Below are positions 1 to 7,609 of a stretch of 31,813 bases of DNA, piece by piece; position 1 is the first letter of the stretch, and every line of letters begins with the position of its first letter. This DNA comes from DATLHO01 sp035539855. GTDB lineage: Bacteria > Bacteroidota > Ignavibacteria > OLB7. Position numbers and translations under genes: made by a program. Below the pieces are notes generated by a model. That model was given only the letters and a program-made list of their open reading frames with translations. It was not told the DNA's origin and made no database searches. The stretch is from the NCBI GenBank assembly GCA_035539855.1, contig DATLHO010000212.1, forward strand, positions 1 through 31,813. Direction: 5' to 3'.

Positions 1-262
1 ACGGCCGGATCCACGCCGAGCTCCTGAAGATCCCCAGGTCAGGACGCGCCGATGCGAGCATGCCGGCCGCGGCCGTGCCGAGTCCTGCGGCGTCACGCGT
101 GAGCTTGACCACGACACGGCCCTCGACCGCCCGAGCGGCGACGGGGTCATACGGGGACTTGAGCTCGACGCTCTGGGCCGATGCGATCGACGGAGCCAGC
201 AGCGACGTCGCGAGCGCGGCGGCCAGGAATGCGGCGGGGGAACGACGTAGAGACTGCTTCAT
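1..262 (-). CDS. Secreted protease-like protein, N-terminal fragment (runs off the window)
   Basis: An open frame starts at ATG 262-260 and continues to the window edge, giving 87 visible residues. The N-terminus is a clear Sec signal peptide: basic MKQSLRR, a hydrophobic Ala/Leu core, and a likely cleavage site at ASA-Q near residue 29. After it comes EGRVVVKLTRDAAGLG, then a segment ending in SSAWIRP. This aligns by eye with residues 35-75 of the neighbouring S8 protease (PGRLIVKLSDPTADP ... RSWLRPE), which is the inhibitory propeptide region. I infer a second subtilisin-like protease lying tandem to and downstream of the complete one, 151 bp away on the same strand. The catalytic domain lies outside the window, so the family assignment rests only on the propeptide resemblance. 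No Shine-Dalgarno sequence precedes the start. Confidence 0.72.
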   Translation of the reverse strand, partial: MKQSLRRSPAAFLAAALATSLLAPSIASAQSVELKSPYDPVAARAVEGRVVVKLTRDAAGLGTAAAGMLASARPDLGIFRSSAWIRP

Positions 263-281
263 ACGCTAGGAGCTGCGGTCA

Positions 282-297
282 TCCGCGATTTCGCGGA
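282..297. other. Short perfect hairpin in the gap between the two protease genes
   Basis: TCCGCGA-TT-TCGCGGA forms a 7-bp inverted repeat with a 2-nt centre, 20 bp upstream of the start of the downstream protease gene. No T-run follows on either strand. It may be a 5'-UTR stem or a weak terminator of the upstream protease transcript; it could also be chance in GC-rich DNA. Confidence 0.3.
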
Positions 298-413
298 GAG
301 AGTGGGATGAACGACGGCGAAGGACACTAGACATCGTAGTGGGTGCCCAAGCTACGGATGCCGCCACGCCAGCGAAATGCAGGTGGAAATCACCAGGCCG
401 GCCAGCGACGGCC

Positions 414-3290
414 CTACTGGGACTCCCGCAGCCGTACGAGCTTGCGAACCAACGCCTCGCCGTCGACGACGAGGCGGACGAAGTAGACCTGCTCGTCGGC
501 GGAGGACTCCGGCACGAACTCGATCGCGTGGACGCCGCGCGGATATGTGCCCTCGGCGAGGGTCGCGACGCGCTCGCCGATGGCCGTGAAGACGTCGAGC
601 GTCACGGCGCCCTCGGCGGCAAGACTGAACTCGATGCGCGTGCTGCCCGCGAAGGGGTTGGGGATTGGCTCGTAGAGCTCGAGCGTCGTCGGCAGCACGA
701 GCGGTCCGCCGAACGGCATGCCCAGGCGCGTGAGCACGGCTCGGGCCTCGGTCGCAGCCGAGCGCAGCGCTGCGAGGTCGTCGCCGGCCATGAGCGAGAA
801 GACGATCGTCGTATCCTCGCCGGCGCCGAGCGTGATCGGGCCGGCGCCGATGATCGTCGAGCAGTCGCCGACCGACGACTCGTCGCGGCGAATGCCGCTC
901 GAGATCGCCTGCCATTTCTCCTCCTGGTAAAATCCGTCCGCGATCGGATCGCCGCCATTGTCGGCGGCCATGAAGTTCATCGGCTGCTCGCCAACGAGCA
1001 TGGCTCCGGTGTACGGCAGGCCGGCCGATCGGACGTTGTACGTGTAGCCGAGACGGTTCTCCGGGTCGAGCCGCGTCTGGTTCGATGCGCCGCCGAGTCC
1101 GATATCCCAGTCGAGATACAGCGCGGCGTGCAGACCCTCGAGCGGCTGCTGCGACGTGTTGGTGATGCGATAGAAGAGCAGCAACTGATTGTCGCGCCCG
1201 GTCGCGCGGTCGGCGCGGGTCGTCAGATCGATACTCAGGCCATTGCGCTGCATCGGATGCAGATGCGCATCGTCGAACTGTGCCGTGCCGATCTCGGCTC
1301 CCTCGACATCGTCGATCGCCACGCGGTAGGCGCGAACGGTCTGCAGTCCCTGGCTTTGGTAGCCGGGCTCGGCCGAGCGCACCACGTCGGCGAGCCGCGC
1401 CGGACTGGTGCCGATGATGAGTCCTCCCTCGGCCAGCAGGTTGTCGGAGCCTCCGAAGCGGAAGCCGGCTCCCTGGGTGTTGCTCGGGAAATCGTTGAAC
1501 CCGATGCGGCCGTTGCCGGTGAGCGTCGCGGTGACGCGGTCGTTGGTCGTCGTGGCGAAGTTCGGGTTGACGGTGACCTCGACGCGGCTCGAGCCAATCT
1601 CCACCGCGTCGCTCTCGAGTCCGACGCGAAGCGCGATGAGCTCGTCGAACCCGGCGGCGGCCGGCGCGACGAGGCGCAGCGACGTGCTCGTGCGGGTCTC
1701 ACCGGTCTCGAAGCCGCCGAGCAGATCCTCACCGTTGGTGATCTCGATCTCACGGCCTGCGGAGGCCAGCCGCAATCGGACGCCGCTGGCGGGGCGGAGG
1801 TAGTTTCGCACCGTCACGCGCAGTTCGAATGACTCTCCGGGCTCCAGAAGTCCGTCGCCGGATGCATCGATCACGTCGACGGACTCGACGCCGGCCAGAA
1901 GCGCGTTGGGGCCGGTCGCAAGCGCGCGCAGCACGTTGAGGCGACCTGCGCCGAGCATCAACTGGAAGTCGGGATTCTGTTCGTCGATGTTGTCGGCGCT
2001 GGCGCGCAGCACGGCCGAGACCTGTGCCGGGTCGAGCGAGGGATAGCGTGCGCGGACCAGCGCCGCGGCGGCGGCGACCATCGGCGAGGCCATCGACGTA
2101 CCGTCGGCATAGCCATAGCCCGTCTGCGACTGGGCCAACGGCAGAGTCGAGTAGATCTCGCTGCCGGGCGCCGAGATGCCGACGAAGCTGCTGTAGTTGC
2201 TGAAGCCCGATCGACGATCGCCGTTCATGACCGACGCGACCGAGAGAACGCCGTGGTACGATGCCGGGTACGATGCGCTCAACCGTCCGTCGTTGCCGGC
2301 CGCGGCGACGACGAGCGTGCCGGCGTCGGTGACCGCATCGACGACCTCCTGCTCGGCGCGACTGCGACCGCCGCCGCCCCACGATGCATTGATCACCGTT
2401 GCGCCCATTCGCGCCGCGTAGAGTATCGCGTCGTAGCCGTTGACGAGCGTGGGCGACTCGCGTCGGTCGTCGGCGATCTTCAGCGCCATCAGGCGGACGC
2501 CGTGCGCGAGTCCCGCGATGCCGACGCCGTTGTCGGTGCTCGCCGCGGCGATGCCGGCGACGTGCGTGCCGTGCCAGTGCCCCGGGCTCGGATCGTTGTC
2601 GGCGGAGCGGCCGTCGCGTCCGGCGAAGTCGTAGCCGACCCAGTCGTCGACGAATCCGTTGCCGTCGTCATCGGCGCCGTTGGTGCGTCGGTCGGCTCCC
2701 TTCGCATCAGTGCCGCTCTCACCCGGATTGCGCCAGATCGCGTCCACCAGGTCGGGATGCACCCAGTCGATGCCCGTGTCGACGATCGCGACGATCGCGG
2801 TGCTGTCGCCGCGGCCGATGTCCCAGGCGTCGAACGCCCTGATGCGCTCGAGATACCACTGTCGAGCGACGTACGGATCGTTCGGGATGACGTGCAGATG
2901 GCGGCGAAAGACCGGCTCGGCATAGGCGACACCCGGCAACGCCATGACCTTTGAGGCCACGAGGGCGGGATCGCCAGTGCCGGCGAACTCCACGACCAGA
3001 ATGCGGTCGAGTCCCCGTCGGTCCACGACGCCACGGCGGAGTCCGCCTCCGGAGCGAACGAGCTCCGGACGCAGCCACGAGCGGACGGCGAGCCGGCCGA
3101 AGCGCTCGGCGAGCGGCGCGAGCACGCGCTCGCCGGCGGCGACGGGGTCGGCCGTCGGATCGGACAGCTTGACGATCAATCGACCCGGGATGGCCTCGGC
3201 GACGGTCGGCGCGAGATGCGGGGACTGCGGCTGGGCGGTGAGCAGCCCGGCAACGAGAAGAAGCAGTGGGAGTGGGGCGAGTCGTTTCAT
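414..3290 (-). CDS. Subtilisin-like serine protease (peptidase S8) with C-terminal T9SS sorting domain
   Basis: A 958-residue secreted endopeptidase. Residues 1-19 are a signal peptide (MKRLAPLPLLLLVAGLLTAQ). Residues 35-130 are an inhibitor-type propeptide. The S8 catalytic domain spans about 140-460 with the full triad: Asp171 (VDTGIDWVHPD), His243 (HWHGTHVAG) and Ser399 (DGTSMASP), plus the oxyanion Asn333 (AAGNDG). An Asp/Asn-rich insert at about 195-216 (NGADDDGNGFVDD) looks calcium-binding. Residues 460-870 are beta-rich and unassigned. The last 90 residues carry the Por/T9SS signature: PNPF at 877-880, a beta-sandwich with YFVRL, and a basic VRKLVRL end. Known biology of this domain predicts export by the type IX system and surface attachment or release. 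It is transcribed divergently from the thi operon. The start is fixed by the signal peptide; there is no Shine-Dalgarno sequence. Confidence 0.95.
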   Translation of the reverse strand: MKRLAPLPLLLLVAGLLTAQPQSPHLAPTVAEAIPGRLIVKLSDPTADPVAAGERVLAPLAERFGRLAVRSWLRPELVRSGGGLRRGVVDRRGLDRILVVEFAGTGDPALVASKVMALPGVAYAEPVFRRHLHVIPNDPYVARQWYLERIRAFDAWDIGRGDSTAIVAIVDTGIDWVHPDLVDAIWRNPGESGTDAKGADRRTNGADDDGNGFVDDWVGYDFAGRDGRSADNDPSPGHWHGTHVAGIAAASTDNGVGIAGLAHGVRLMALKIADDRRESPTLVNGYDAILYAARMGATVINASWGGGGRSRAEQEVVDAVTDAGTLVVAAAGNDGRLSASYPASYHGVLSVASVMNGDRRSGFSNYSSFVGISAPGSEIYSTLPLAQSQTGYGYADGTSMASPMVAAAAALVRARYPSLDPAQVSAVLRASADNIDEQNPDFQLMLGAGRLNVLRALATGPNALLAGVESVDVIDASGDGLLEPGESFELRVTVRNYLRPASGVRLRLASAGREIEITNGEDLLGGFETGETRTSTSLRLVAPAAAGFDELIALRVGLESDAVEIGSSRVEVTVNPNFATTTNDRVTATLTGNGRIGFNDFPSNTQGAGFRFGGSDNLLAEGGLIIGTSPARLADVVRSAEPGYQSQGLQTVRAYRVAIDDVEGAEIGTAQFDDAHLHPMQRNGLSIDLTTRADRATGRDNQLLLFYRITNTSQQPLEGLHAALYLDWDIGLGGASNQTRLDPENRLGYTYNVRSAGLPYTGAMLVGEQPMNFMAADNGGDPIADGFYQEEKWQAISSGIRRDESSVGDCSTIIGAGPITLGAGEDTTIVFSLMAGDDLAALRSAATEARAVLTRLGMPFGGPLVLPTTLELYEPIPNPFAGSTRIEFSLAAEGAVTLDVFTAIGERVATLAEGTYPRGVHAIEFVPESSADEQVYFVRLVVDGEALVRKLVRLRESQ

Positions 3291-3416
3291 CGTTCTAGAT
3301 CAAACGTGCACGCCGCCGCGGGATTGTCGCGTCGGTGCGGGCGGCTCGAGGAAGATGAAACAATTCTTTATACAGGGCCACGGCAAAAGTGCAGCCGGCG
3401 GATCGCACCCCGGCGA

Positions 3417-3423
3417 TATATTG
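3417..3423 (+). promoter_or_regulatory. Candidate -7/-10 promoter element of the thi operon
   Basis: TATATTG stands out as AT-rich in GC-rich surroundings and lies 7 nt before the first paired base of the TPP aptamer, so transcription could start at about 3430. It resembles the 3' part of the Bacteroidota -7 box (TAnnTTTG). No matching -33 TTTG is seen at the right distance. This is an inference from position and composition. Confidence 0.35.
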
Positions 3424-3430
3424 ACCCCGG

Positions 3431-3515
3431 CCGTCTGAGGTGCCGTCCCGATCGTGGGCGGCTGAGAGCATACTCAACGAACCTGATCCGGGTAATGCCG
3501 GCGGAGGGAGGACGG
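3431..3515 (+). promoter_or_regulatory. TPP (thiamin pyrophosphate) riboswitch, thi-box
   Basis: The conserved aptamer blocks are present in order: TCTGAGGTGCC at the 5' side, GGCTGAGA at 3460-3467, AACCTGATCCGGGTAATG at 3480-3497, and CCGGCGGAGGGAG at the 3' side. P1 can form between CCGTC 3431-3435 and GACGG 3511-3515. TPP binding is expected to lower expression of thiO-thiS-thiG-tenI-like-thiD. No strong terminator with a T-run follows, which favours translational control. The 3' strand contains a GGAGGGAGG Shine-Dalgarno-like run eight bases before ATG 3520; see the leader feature. Confidence 0.95.
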
Positions 3516-3677
3516 GCCGATGATGACCGCGAGAGCGTGGCGCCGCACACCGGCGAGCGCACCCCCTTCTGATCGACCCCACCTTCCTTCGTCCCACCGA
3601 CGAGCCGTTCACCCTGCTACCGAACGCCGACGCGATGATCGCCGGCGATCGCACTTATCCCTCGGAGGCATCCAGGC
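3516..3677 (+). other. Leader between riboswitch and thiO, with possible small (frameshifted) ORF
   Basis: This 162-nt leader has no long gene. ATGATGACC at 3520 lies eight bases after the GGGAGG run of the aptamer and opens a 53-codon frame whose TGA (3679-3681) overlaps the thiO ATG as ATGA. That frame is Arg/Pro-rich beyond its first residues. From about 3569 the +1 frame looks more like protein (LIDPTFLRPTDEPFTLLP ... to TGA 3688-3690), with G/C-rich third and A/T-rich second codon positions. Removing one base from the CCCCC run at 3562-3566 would join the two. There is also a palindrome, GATCGCCGGCGATC, at 3637-3650. Real peptide, frameshift, assembly error and chance are all possible. 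Confidence 0.35.
3664..3668 (+). promoter_or_regulatory. Shine-Dalgarno of thiO
   Basis: GGAGG lies nine bases before ATG 3678 and fixes the thiO start. It stands out because many neighbouring genes have no recognisable Shine-Dalgarno sequence. Confidence 0.7.
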
Positions 3678-4817
3678 ATGAAGCGCATTGATTCCGACTA
3701 CTGTGTCATCGGCGGCGGCATCGCCGGCCTTTCGATGGCACGAGAGCTCGCCCGCTCCGGCGCGAGCGTGACGATCGTCGAGCGCGACGCCTTCGGACGC
3801 GGCGCCGCGTGGCAGGCCGCAGGGATGCTCGCGCCGATGGTCGAGGCGAGACTGCAGGAGCAGGGCGTGACGGCGTTCATGCTCGAGGCCCTCGAGTACT
3901 TCAAGGCATTCGCCGTCGAGCTCCAAGGCGAGACCGGCATCGACATCCAGCTCAGCACCGACGGATCGCTTCTCGTCGGAGTCGATCGCGACGACACCGA
4001 GAAGTGGCGCCACCGCTACGAGGAGTACCGCCAGATGAACCTGCCGGTGGAGTGGCTCAGCGGCTACGAGTGCCGCGAGATCGAGCCGTACCTCGCGACG
4101 GGTATTCCGGGCGGCATTTACTCCCGCGCCGACGAGCAGGTCGACAATCGCCGGCTGCTCGATGCGCTGGTGAGCTCCTGCGCGGCGGCTGATACCGTCA
4201 CGATGATCGAGAACTCCGGCGAGGGAGAGCTCGTCGTCAGCGGTGAGCACGTCACCTGTTATCGGGCAGGGGAGCTCGAGGTGCATGCCGATCGATACAT
4301 CGCCGCGACCGGTGCTCGCGTCGGCTGGCTGCGCAACGCCCTGCCGGAGATCGCCCGGTCGATTCGACCCGTCAAGGGACAGGTCATCCGACTCGATCAG
4401 TCGAGGATGCCGCTCGTCTCGCACCTGATCCGCACGCCGAAGATGTACCTCGCACCGAAGGTCGACGGCACGCTCGTGCTCGGCGCGACGAGCGAGGAGA
4501 AGGGCTTCGACGCTTCGATCACCGCGGGTGAGATCATGGAGCTGCTTCGCGCGGCATGGGAGACCGTGCCCGGCATCTTCGAGCTGCCGATCATCGAGAC
4601 CGCCGCGGACTTCCGGCCGGCGTCGGTCGACCACGCGCCCCTGCTCGGCGCCACGTCGCTCGAGAACGTCGACGTCGCCACCGGGTACTTCCGTCATGGT
4701 GTCCTCGTCGCGCCGTATGCGGCGTCGATTCTCGTCGCGCAGCGGACGAGCGGGACGCACAGCCGCTGGCTCGAGCAGTTCTCACCGTCACGCCTCGGCG
4801 TCGCGCAGACCGCATGA
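3678..4817 (+). CDS. thiO: Glycine oxidase ThiO (FAD-dependent)
   Basis: A 379-residue DAO-family flavoenzyme. It oxidises glycine with O2 to dehydroglycine (iminoacetate), the imine donor for thiazole synthase. The N-terminal dinucleotide-binding motif is VIGGGIAGLSMARELA (GxGxxG at residues 12-17), followed by the acidic end of strand 2 (IVERD) and GAAWQAAGMLAP, typical of ThiO. The C-terminus has DFRPASVDHAPLLG and then GYFRHGVLVAPYAA, the flavin-contact region of this family. Length matches the family. It is the first clear cistron after the TPP riboswitch and its stop overlaps the thiS start (ATGA), so the two are translationally coupled. ThiO takes the role that ThiH plays in anaerobes, which fits an oxygen-using organism. 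D-amino-acid oxidase is a less likely alternative given the operon. Confidence 0.93.
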   Translation: MKRIDSDYCVIGGGIAGLSMARELARSGASVTIVERDAFGRGAAWQAAGMLAPMVEARLQEQGVTAFMLEALEYFKAFAVELQGETGIDIQLSTDGSLLVGVDRDDTEKWRHRYEEYRQMNLPVEWLSGYECREIEPYLATGIPGGIYSRADEQVDNRRLLDALVSSCAAADTVTMIENSGEGELVVSGEHVTCYRAGELEVHADRYIAATGARVGWLRNALPEIARSIRPVKGQVIRLDQSRMPLVSHLIRTPKMYLAPKVDGTLVLGATSEEKGFDASITAGEIMELLRAAWETVPGIFELPIIETAADFRPASVDHAPLLGATSLENVDVATGYFRHGVLVAPYAASILVAQRTSGTHSRWLEQFSPSRLGVAQTA

Positions 4818-5032
4818 TGACCAGTACCGTCCACATCGTTCTCAACGGCGAGCCGCGTGAGCTCGTCGCCGACAGCGTTCGCGATCTCCTCGAGGCGCTC
4901 GGCGTCGACGCCTCACGCCCGGGCGTTGCCGTCGCGCTCAACGACCGCGTCGTGCGGCGCGCTCTCTGGGAGTCGACACGCATCGTCGACGGCGATCGCG
5001 TCGAGGTCATCACGGCGATGCAGGGCGGATGA
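4814..5032 (+). CDS. thiS: Sulfur carrier protein ThiS
   Basis: A 72-residue ubiquitin-like sulfur carrier. The sequence runs VHIVLNGEPRELVADSVRDLLEALG, then VAVALNDRVVRRALW, and ends in the diagnostic ...ITAMQGG. The C-terminal Gly-Gly is adenylated by ThiF and converted to a thiocarboxylate that supplies sulfur to ThiG. Two adjacent in-frame starts exist, at 4814 and 4817. The first overlaps the thiO stop as ATGA and is preferred because of coupling. thiF is not in this window, so activation must rely on a homologue elsewhere. A 97-nt gap follows before thiG. Confidence 0.95.
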   Translation: MMTSTVHIVLNGEPRELVADSVRDLLEALGVDASRPGVAVALNDRVVRRALWESTRIVDGDRVEVITAMQGG

Positions 5033-5129
5033 GGGAGCACAGTAGGAGCCGTCCCGAACGACGACGGACGCGCTTCAGCGACGATCGATCAACAGCGACG
5101 TTCCATTCTCTTTTCTTCGTGAGGAGTAG

Positions 5130-5939
5130 ATGAGCACCCCAACCGATCAGGACCTGTTCACCATCGCCGGGCGTCAGTACGCCTCGCGGCTGATCATGGG
5201 CTCCAGTCGATATCCCAATCCGCAGATCATGCTCGAAGCGCTCGAGGCATCGGGCACCGGCCTGGTGACGGTCTCGATCCGTCGATTGAATCTGAGCGAC
5301 CGCACGGCCCCGTCGATCCTCGATTTCATCGAGCGCGAGCGCTACGACCTGCTGCCGAACACGGCCGGCTGCTACACGGCTCGTGACGCAGTGTTCACCG
5401 CGCAGATGGCCCGCGAGGCGCTCGAGACGGACTTCATCAAGGTCGAGGTCATCGGGGAGGAGGACACGCTGTTCCCCGACGTCGAGCACACGCTCAAGGC
5501 GTGCGCGGAGCTCGTCAAGGACGGGTTCAAGGTCTTTCCGTACGTCAACGACGACCTCGTGACCTGCCGAAAGCTCGAGGACATGGGATGTGTGGCGGTG
5601 ATGCCGCTCGCGTCGCCGATCGGCTCGGGGATGGGCATCCGTAACCCGTACAACCTGCAGATCATACGGGAGAAGATCTCGATTCCGATGATCATCGATG
5701 CCGGACTCGGCACCGCGAGCGACGCCGCGCTGGCGATGGAGCTTGGCGCCGACGGCGTGCTGCTCAACAGCGCCGTATCGGGCGCGCACGACCCGGTCGC
5801 AATGGCCGCCGCGATGCGCATGGCCGTGGAGGCCGGACGACTGGCGCGCAAGGCGGGTCGCATTCCGACGCGCCTCTATGCGAAGGCGTCCTCGCCGACG
5901 AATGGCGTGATGCCTTCGATCGCGACGGAGCGGAGCTGA
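5130..5939 (+). CDS. thiG: Thiazole synthase ThiG
   Basis: A 269-residue TIM-barrel enzyme. It condenses 1-deoxy-D-xylulose 5-phosphate, dehydroglycine and ThiS thiocarboxylate into the thiazole phosphate. Family blocks seen: FTIAGRQYASRLIMGSSRYP at the start, VTVSIRR, LLPNTAGCYTARDAV, and FIKVEVIGEEDTLFPD with Schiff-base Lys104. Later come VMPLASPIGSGMGIRNP and IIDAGLGTASDAALAMELGADGVLLNSAV. The length is normal. GAGGAG lies three bases before the ATG, a close but usable Shine-Dalgarno. The next gene starts two bases after the stop. Confidence 0.97.
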   Translation: MSTPTDQDLFTIAGRQYASRLIMGSSRYPNPQIMLEALEASGTGLVTVSIRRLNLSDRTAPSILDFIERERYDLLPNTAGCYTARDAVFTAQMAREALETDFIKVEVIGEEDTLFPDVEHTLKACAELVKDGFKVFPYVNDDLVTCRKLEDMGCVAVMPLASPIGSGMGIRNPYNLQIIREKISIPMIIDAGLGTASDAALAMELGADGVLLNSAVSGAHDPVAMAAAMRMAVEAGRLARKAGRIPTRLYAKASSPTNGVMPSIATERS

Positions 5940-5941
5940 GC

Positions 5942-6562
5942 GTGGACGACGGAATCCCGGCGCCACCGTTTCGGCTGATCGCCATCGTCTCGTCGGCCGA
6001 CGCCGCCCGGCGTGTCGTCGAGACGATGGCCTCGATCGACCGCGACCGATCGTTCGGGCTGATGATCCGCGACCCTGCCCACGACGAAGCGCGCGTGCGG
6101 GCGATCGTCGAGGAGATCGCGGGCGAGTTGCCACCGAGCGTGCATCTGATCGCCAATGCGACGGCGGTCACACAGGCCGAGCGCACGCACCTTCCGTTCG
6201 AGCGCGCCGGCGCCGTGCTGCCGATGACGGTGATGGGATACATCGTCGGAGCATCGGTGCACACCATCGGCGAGGCCGCATCGCTCGACGGTCTCGTCGA
6301 GTACCTCGTCGCCTCGCCGGTCTTTCCGACTCCCTCGAAGCCGGGTCATCCGGGCATCGGCCTCGAGGGGCTCCGCAGGCTCTGCACCGCGGTCGCGACG
6401 CCGGTCTTCGCGCTCGGCGGCATCGGCGCGAACACCGCGCGCGCCTGTCTAGAGGCGGGAGCGTTCGGTCTTGCCGCGATCACCGCGTTCGAGGATCCCC
6501 TTCAGACTCGCGCGCTCGTCGACGCGACCGATGCGATCTCTTTCCGAGGATCAAATCCCTAG
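5942..6562 (+). CDS. ThiE/TenI-family protein (probable thiazole tautomerase or second thiamin-phosphate synthase)
   Basis: A 206-residue protein starting at GTG 5942, two bases after thiG. Its C-terminal half matches the ThiE/TenI TIM barrel: IVGASVHTIGEA, VEYLVASPVFPTPSKPGHPGIGLEGL, and TPVFALGGIGANTARACLEAGAFGLAAI. The N-terminal half is divergent. The QxRxK and FLVNDR substrate motifs of true ThiE are not recognisable, and IRDP and LIANATA stand in their place. A canonical ThiE is encoded at 14386-15057. I therefore infer a TenI-like aromatase, which isomerises the ThiG product to the thiazole carboxylate tautomer. Its place directly after thiG supports that. ThiE activity cannot be excluded by eye. 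Confidence 0.8.
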   Translation: MDDGIPAPPFRLIAIVSSADAARRVVETMASIDRDRSFGLMIRDPAHDEARVRAIVEEIAGELPPSVHLIANATAVTQAERTHLPFERAGAVLPMTVMGYIVGASVHTIGEAASLDGLVEYLVASPVFPTPSKPGHPGIGLEGLRRLCTAVATPVFALGGIGANTARACLEAGAFGLAAITAFEDPLQTRALVDATDAISFRGSNP

Positions 6563-6580
6563 CTGCAACCGACCGTACTC

Positions 6581-7435
6581 ATGACCAACCAGGCAGGACC
6601 GGCGCGCTCGACGATGCCCGTCGTGATCTCGATCGCCGGCTCGGATTCCGGCGGAGGCGCGGGCATCCAGGCGGACATGAAAACCTTCGAGGCGTTCGAG
6701 GTCTTCGGGACGACGGCGATCACGGCGATCACCGCACAGAACACCGTCGGCGTGCGAGCGGTGCACGACGTGCCGACGGAGGTCGTGCGCGCGCAGCTCG
6801 AGGCCGTGTTCGACGACATGCCGGTTGCGGCGATCAAGATCGGCATGCTCTCGAGCGCATCGATCATCGAACTGGTCGCGTCGTTTCTGCGCGAGCGTGC
6901 GTCGGGCATTCCGGTAGTGCTCGATCCGGTGATGGTCGCGACGAGCGGCGACCGCCTGCTGCGCGACGACGCGGTGGCGGCGATCCTCGGCGAGCTCGTG
7001 CCGCTGGCAACGATCGTCACGCCGAACAGCGAGGAGGCGGCGATCCTTGCCGGCATCGACGTCACCGACCTCGACGGCATGCGCCGCGCGGGCCACGCGA
7101 TCGTCGCGGCCGGAGCCGCTGCCGCACTTATCAAGGGCGGGCACATCACGCCGCGAGCGAGCGCCGATGGCATTCGCGAGCTCGTCGACCTGCTTGTCGA
7201 GGGCGAGAGCGGGCACGAGCTGCCGACGCCGTACATCGCCACGCGAAGCACACACGGTACGGGATGCACGACCTCGTCGGCGATCGCGGCGCTGCTGGGC
7301 TGCGGACTGCCGCTGCTCGACGCGGTCGTCGCCGCGCAGCGCTACGTCCACGGAGCGATCGCGAACGCGCCCGGACTGGGGCACGGCAGCGGGCCGTTGC
7401 GGCACGGGTGGCGGTCGTGTGACGACAAGGCCTAG
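6581..7435 (+). CDS. thiD: Hydroxymethylpyrimidine / phosphomethylpyrimidine kinase ThiD
   Basis: A 284-residue ribokinase-fold enzyme that phosphorylates HMP and HMP-P to HMP-PP, the pyrimidine substrate of ThiE. Signature blocks: VISIAGSDSGGGAGIQADMKTF (residues about 15-36), TAITAQNTVGV, IKIGMLSS, VVLDPVMVATSGDRLL and VTPNSEEAAIL. The anion hole STHGTGCTTSSAIAA contains Cys229, and the protein ends with GHGSGPLRHGW. ATG 6581 lies 18 nt after the previous stop and has no clear Shine-Dalgarno; ATG 6614 (MPVVISIAG) is an alternative nearer the domain start. It is the last gene of the riboswitch operon. Confidence 0.95.
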   Translation: MTNQAGPARSTMPVVISIAGSDSGGGAGIQADMKTFEAFEVFGTTAITAITAQNTVGVRAVHDVPTEVVRAQLEAVFDDMPVAAIKIGMLSSASIIELVASFLRERASGIPVVLDPVMVATSGDRLLRDDAVAAILGELVPLATIVTPNSEEAAILAGIDVTDLDGMRRAGHAIVAAGAAAALIKGGHITPRASADGIRELVDLLVEGESGHELPTPYIATRSTHGTGCTTSSAIAALLGCGLPLLDAVVAAQRYVHGAIANAPGLGHGSGPLRHGWRSCDDKA

Positions 7436-7446
7436 CACACCGCTGT

Positions 7447-7476
7447 TTTGGCGCGCAGTGTCGACGTGTTATTTTG
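7447..7476 (+). promoter_or_regulatory. Candidate Bacteroidota-type promoter before the LamG lipoprotein pair
   Basis: TTTG at 7447-7450 and TATTTTG at 7470-7476 are separated by 19 bases, close to the -33 TTTG / -7 TAnnTTTG arrangement described for Bacteroidota sigma-ABfr (one base shorter in the -7 box). The -7 element lies between two copies of GTGTCGAC (7458-7465 and 7476-7483). Transcription would start about 130 nt before the lipoprotein ATG. Inference from pattern only. Confidence 0.4.
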
Positions 7477-7609
7477 TGTCGACTTGTCCTCCCGGCAACG
7501 ACGCCAGCTACCCTGGCACCTTCAAAAATGCCGTCGCGACCCCACTACGCTCGGTTCGATTTCGGCGATCTTCGTTGCCATTCCCCCATTTCTGACACGG
7601 AGTGATTCG

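Noticed and set aside
339..1832. 497-codon open frame on the plus strand opposite the subtilisin-like protease
   Set aside because: It is Arg/Ala/Asp/Val-rich with no domain and lies wholly antisense to a well-supported gene; long antisense frames are expected in high-GC codon-biased DNA.
7448..7609. Longer N-terminus for the first LamG lipoprotein
   Set aside because: A lipoprotein signal and a Shine-Dalgarno are both found at 7610; the extra stretch covers the candidate promoter.
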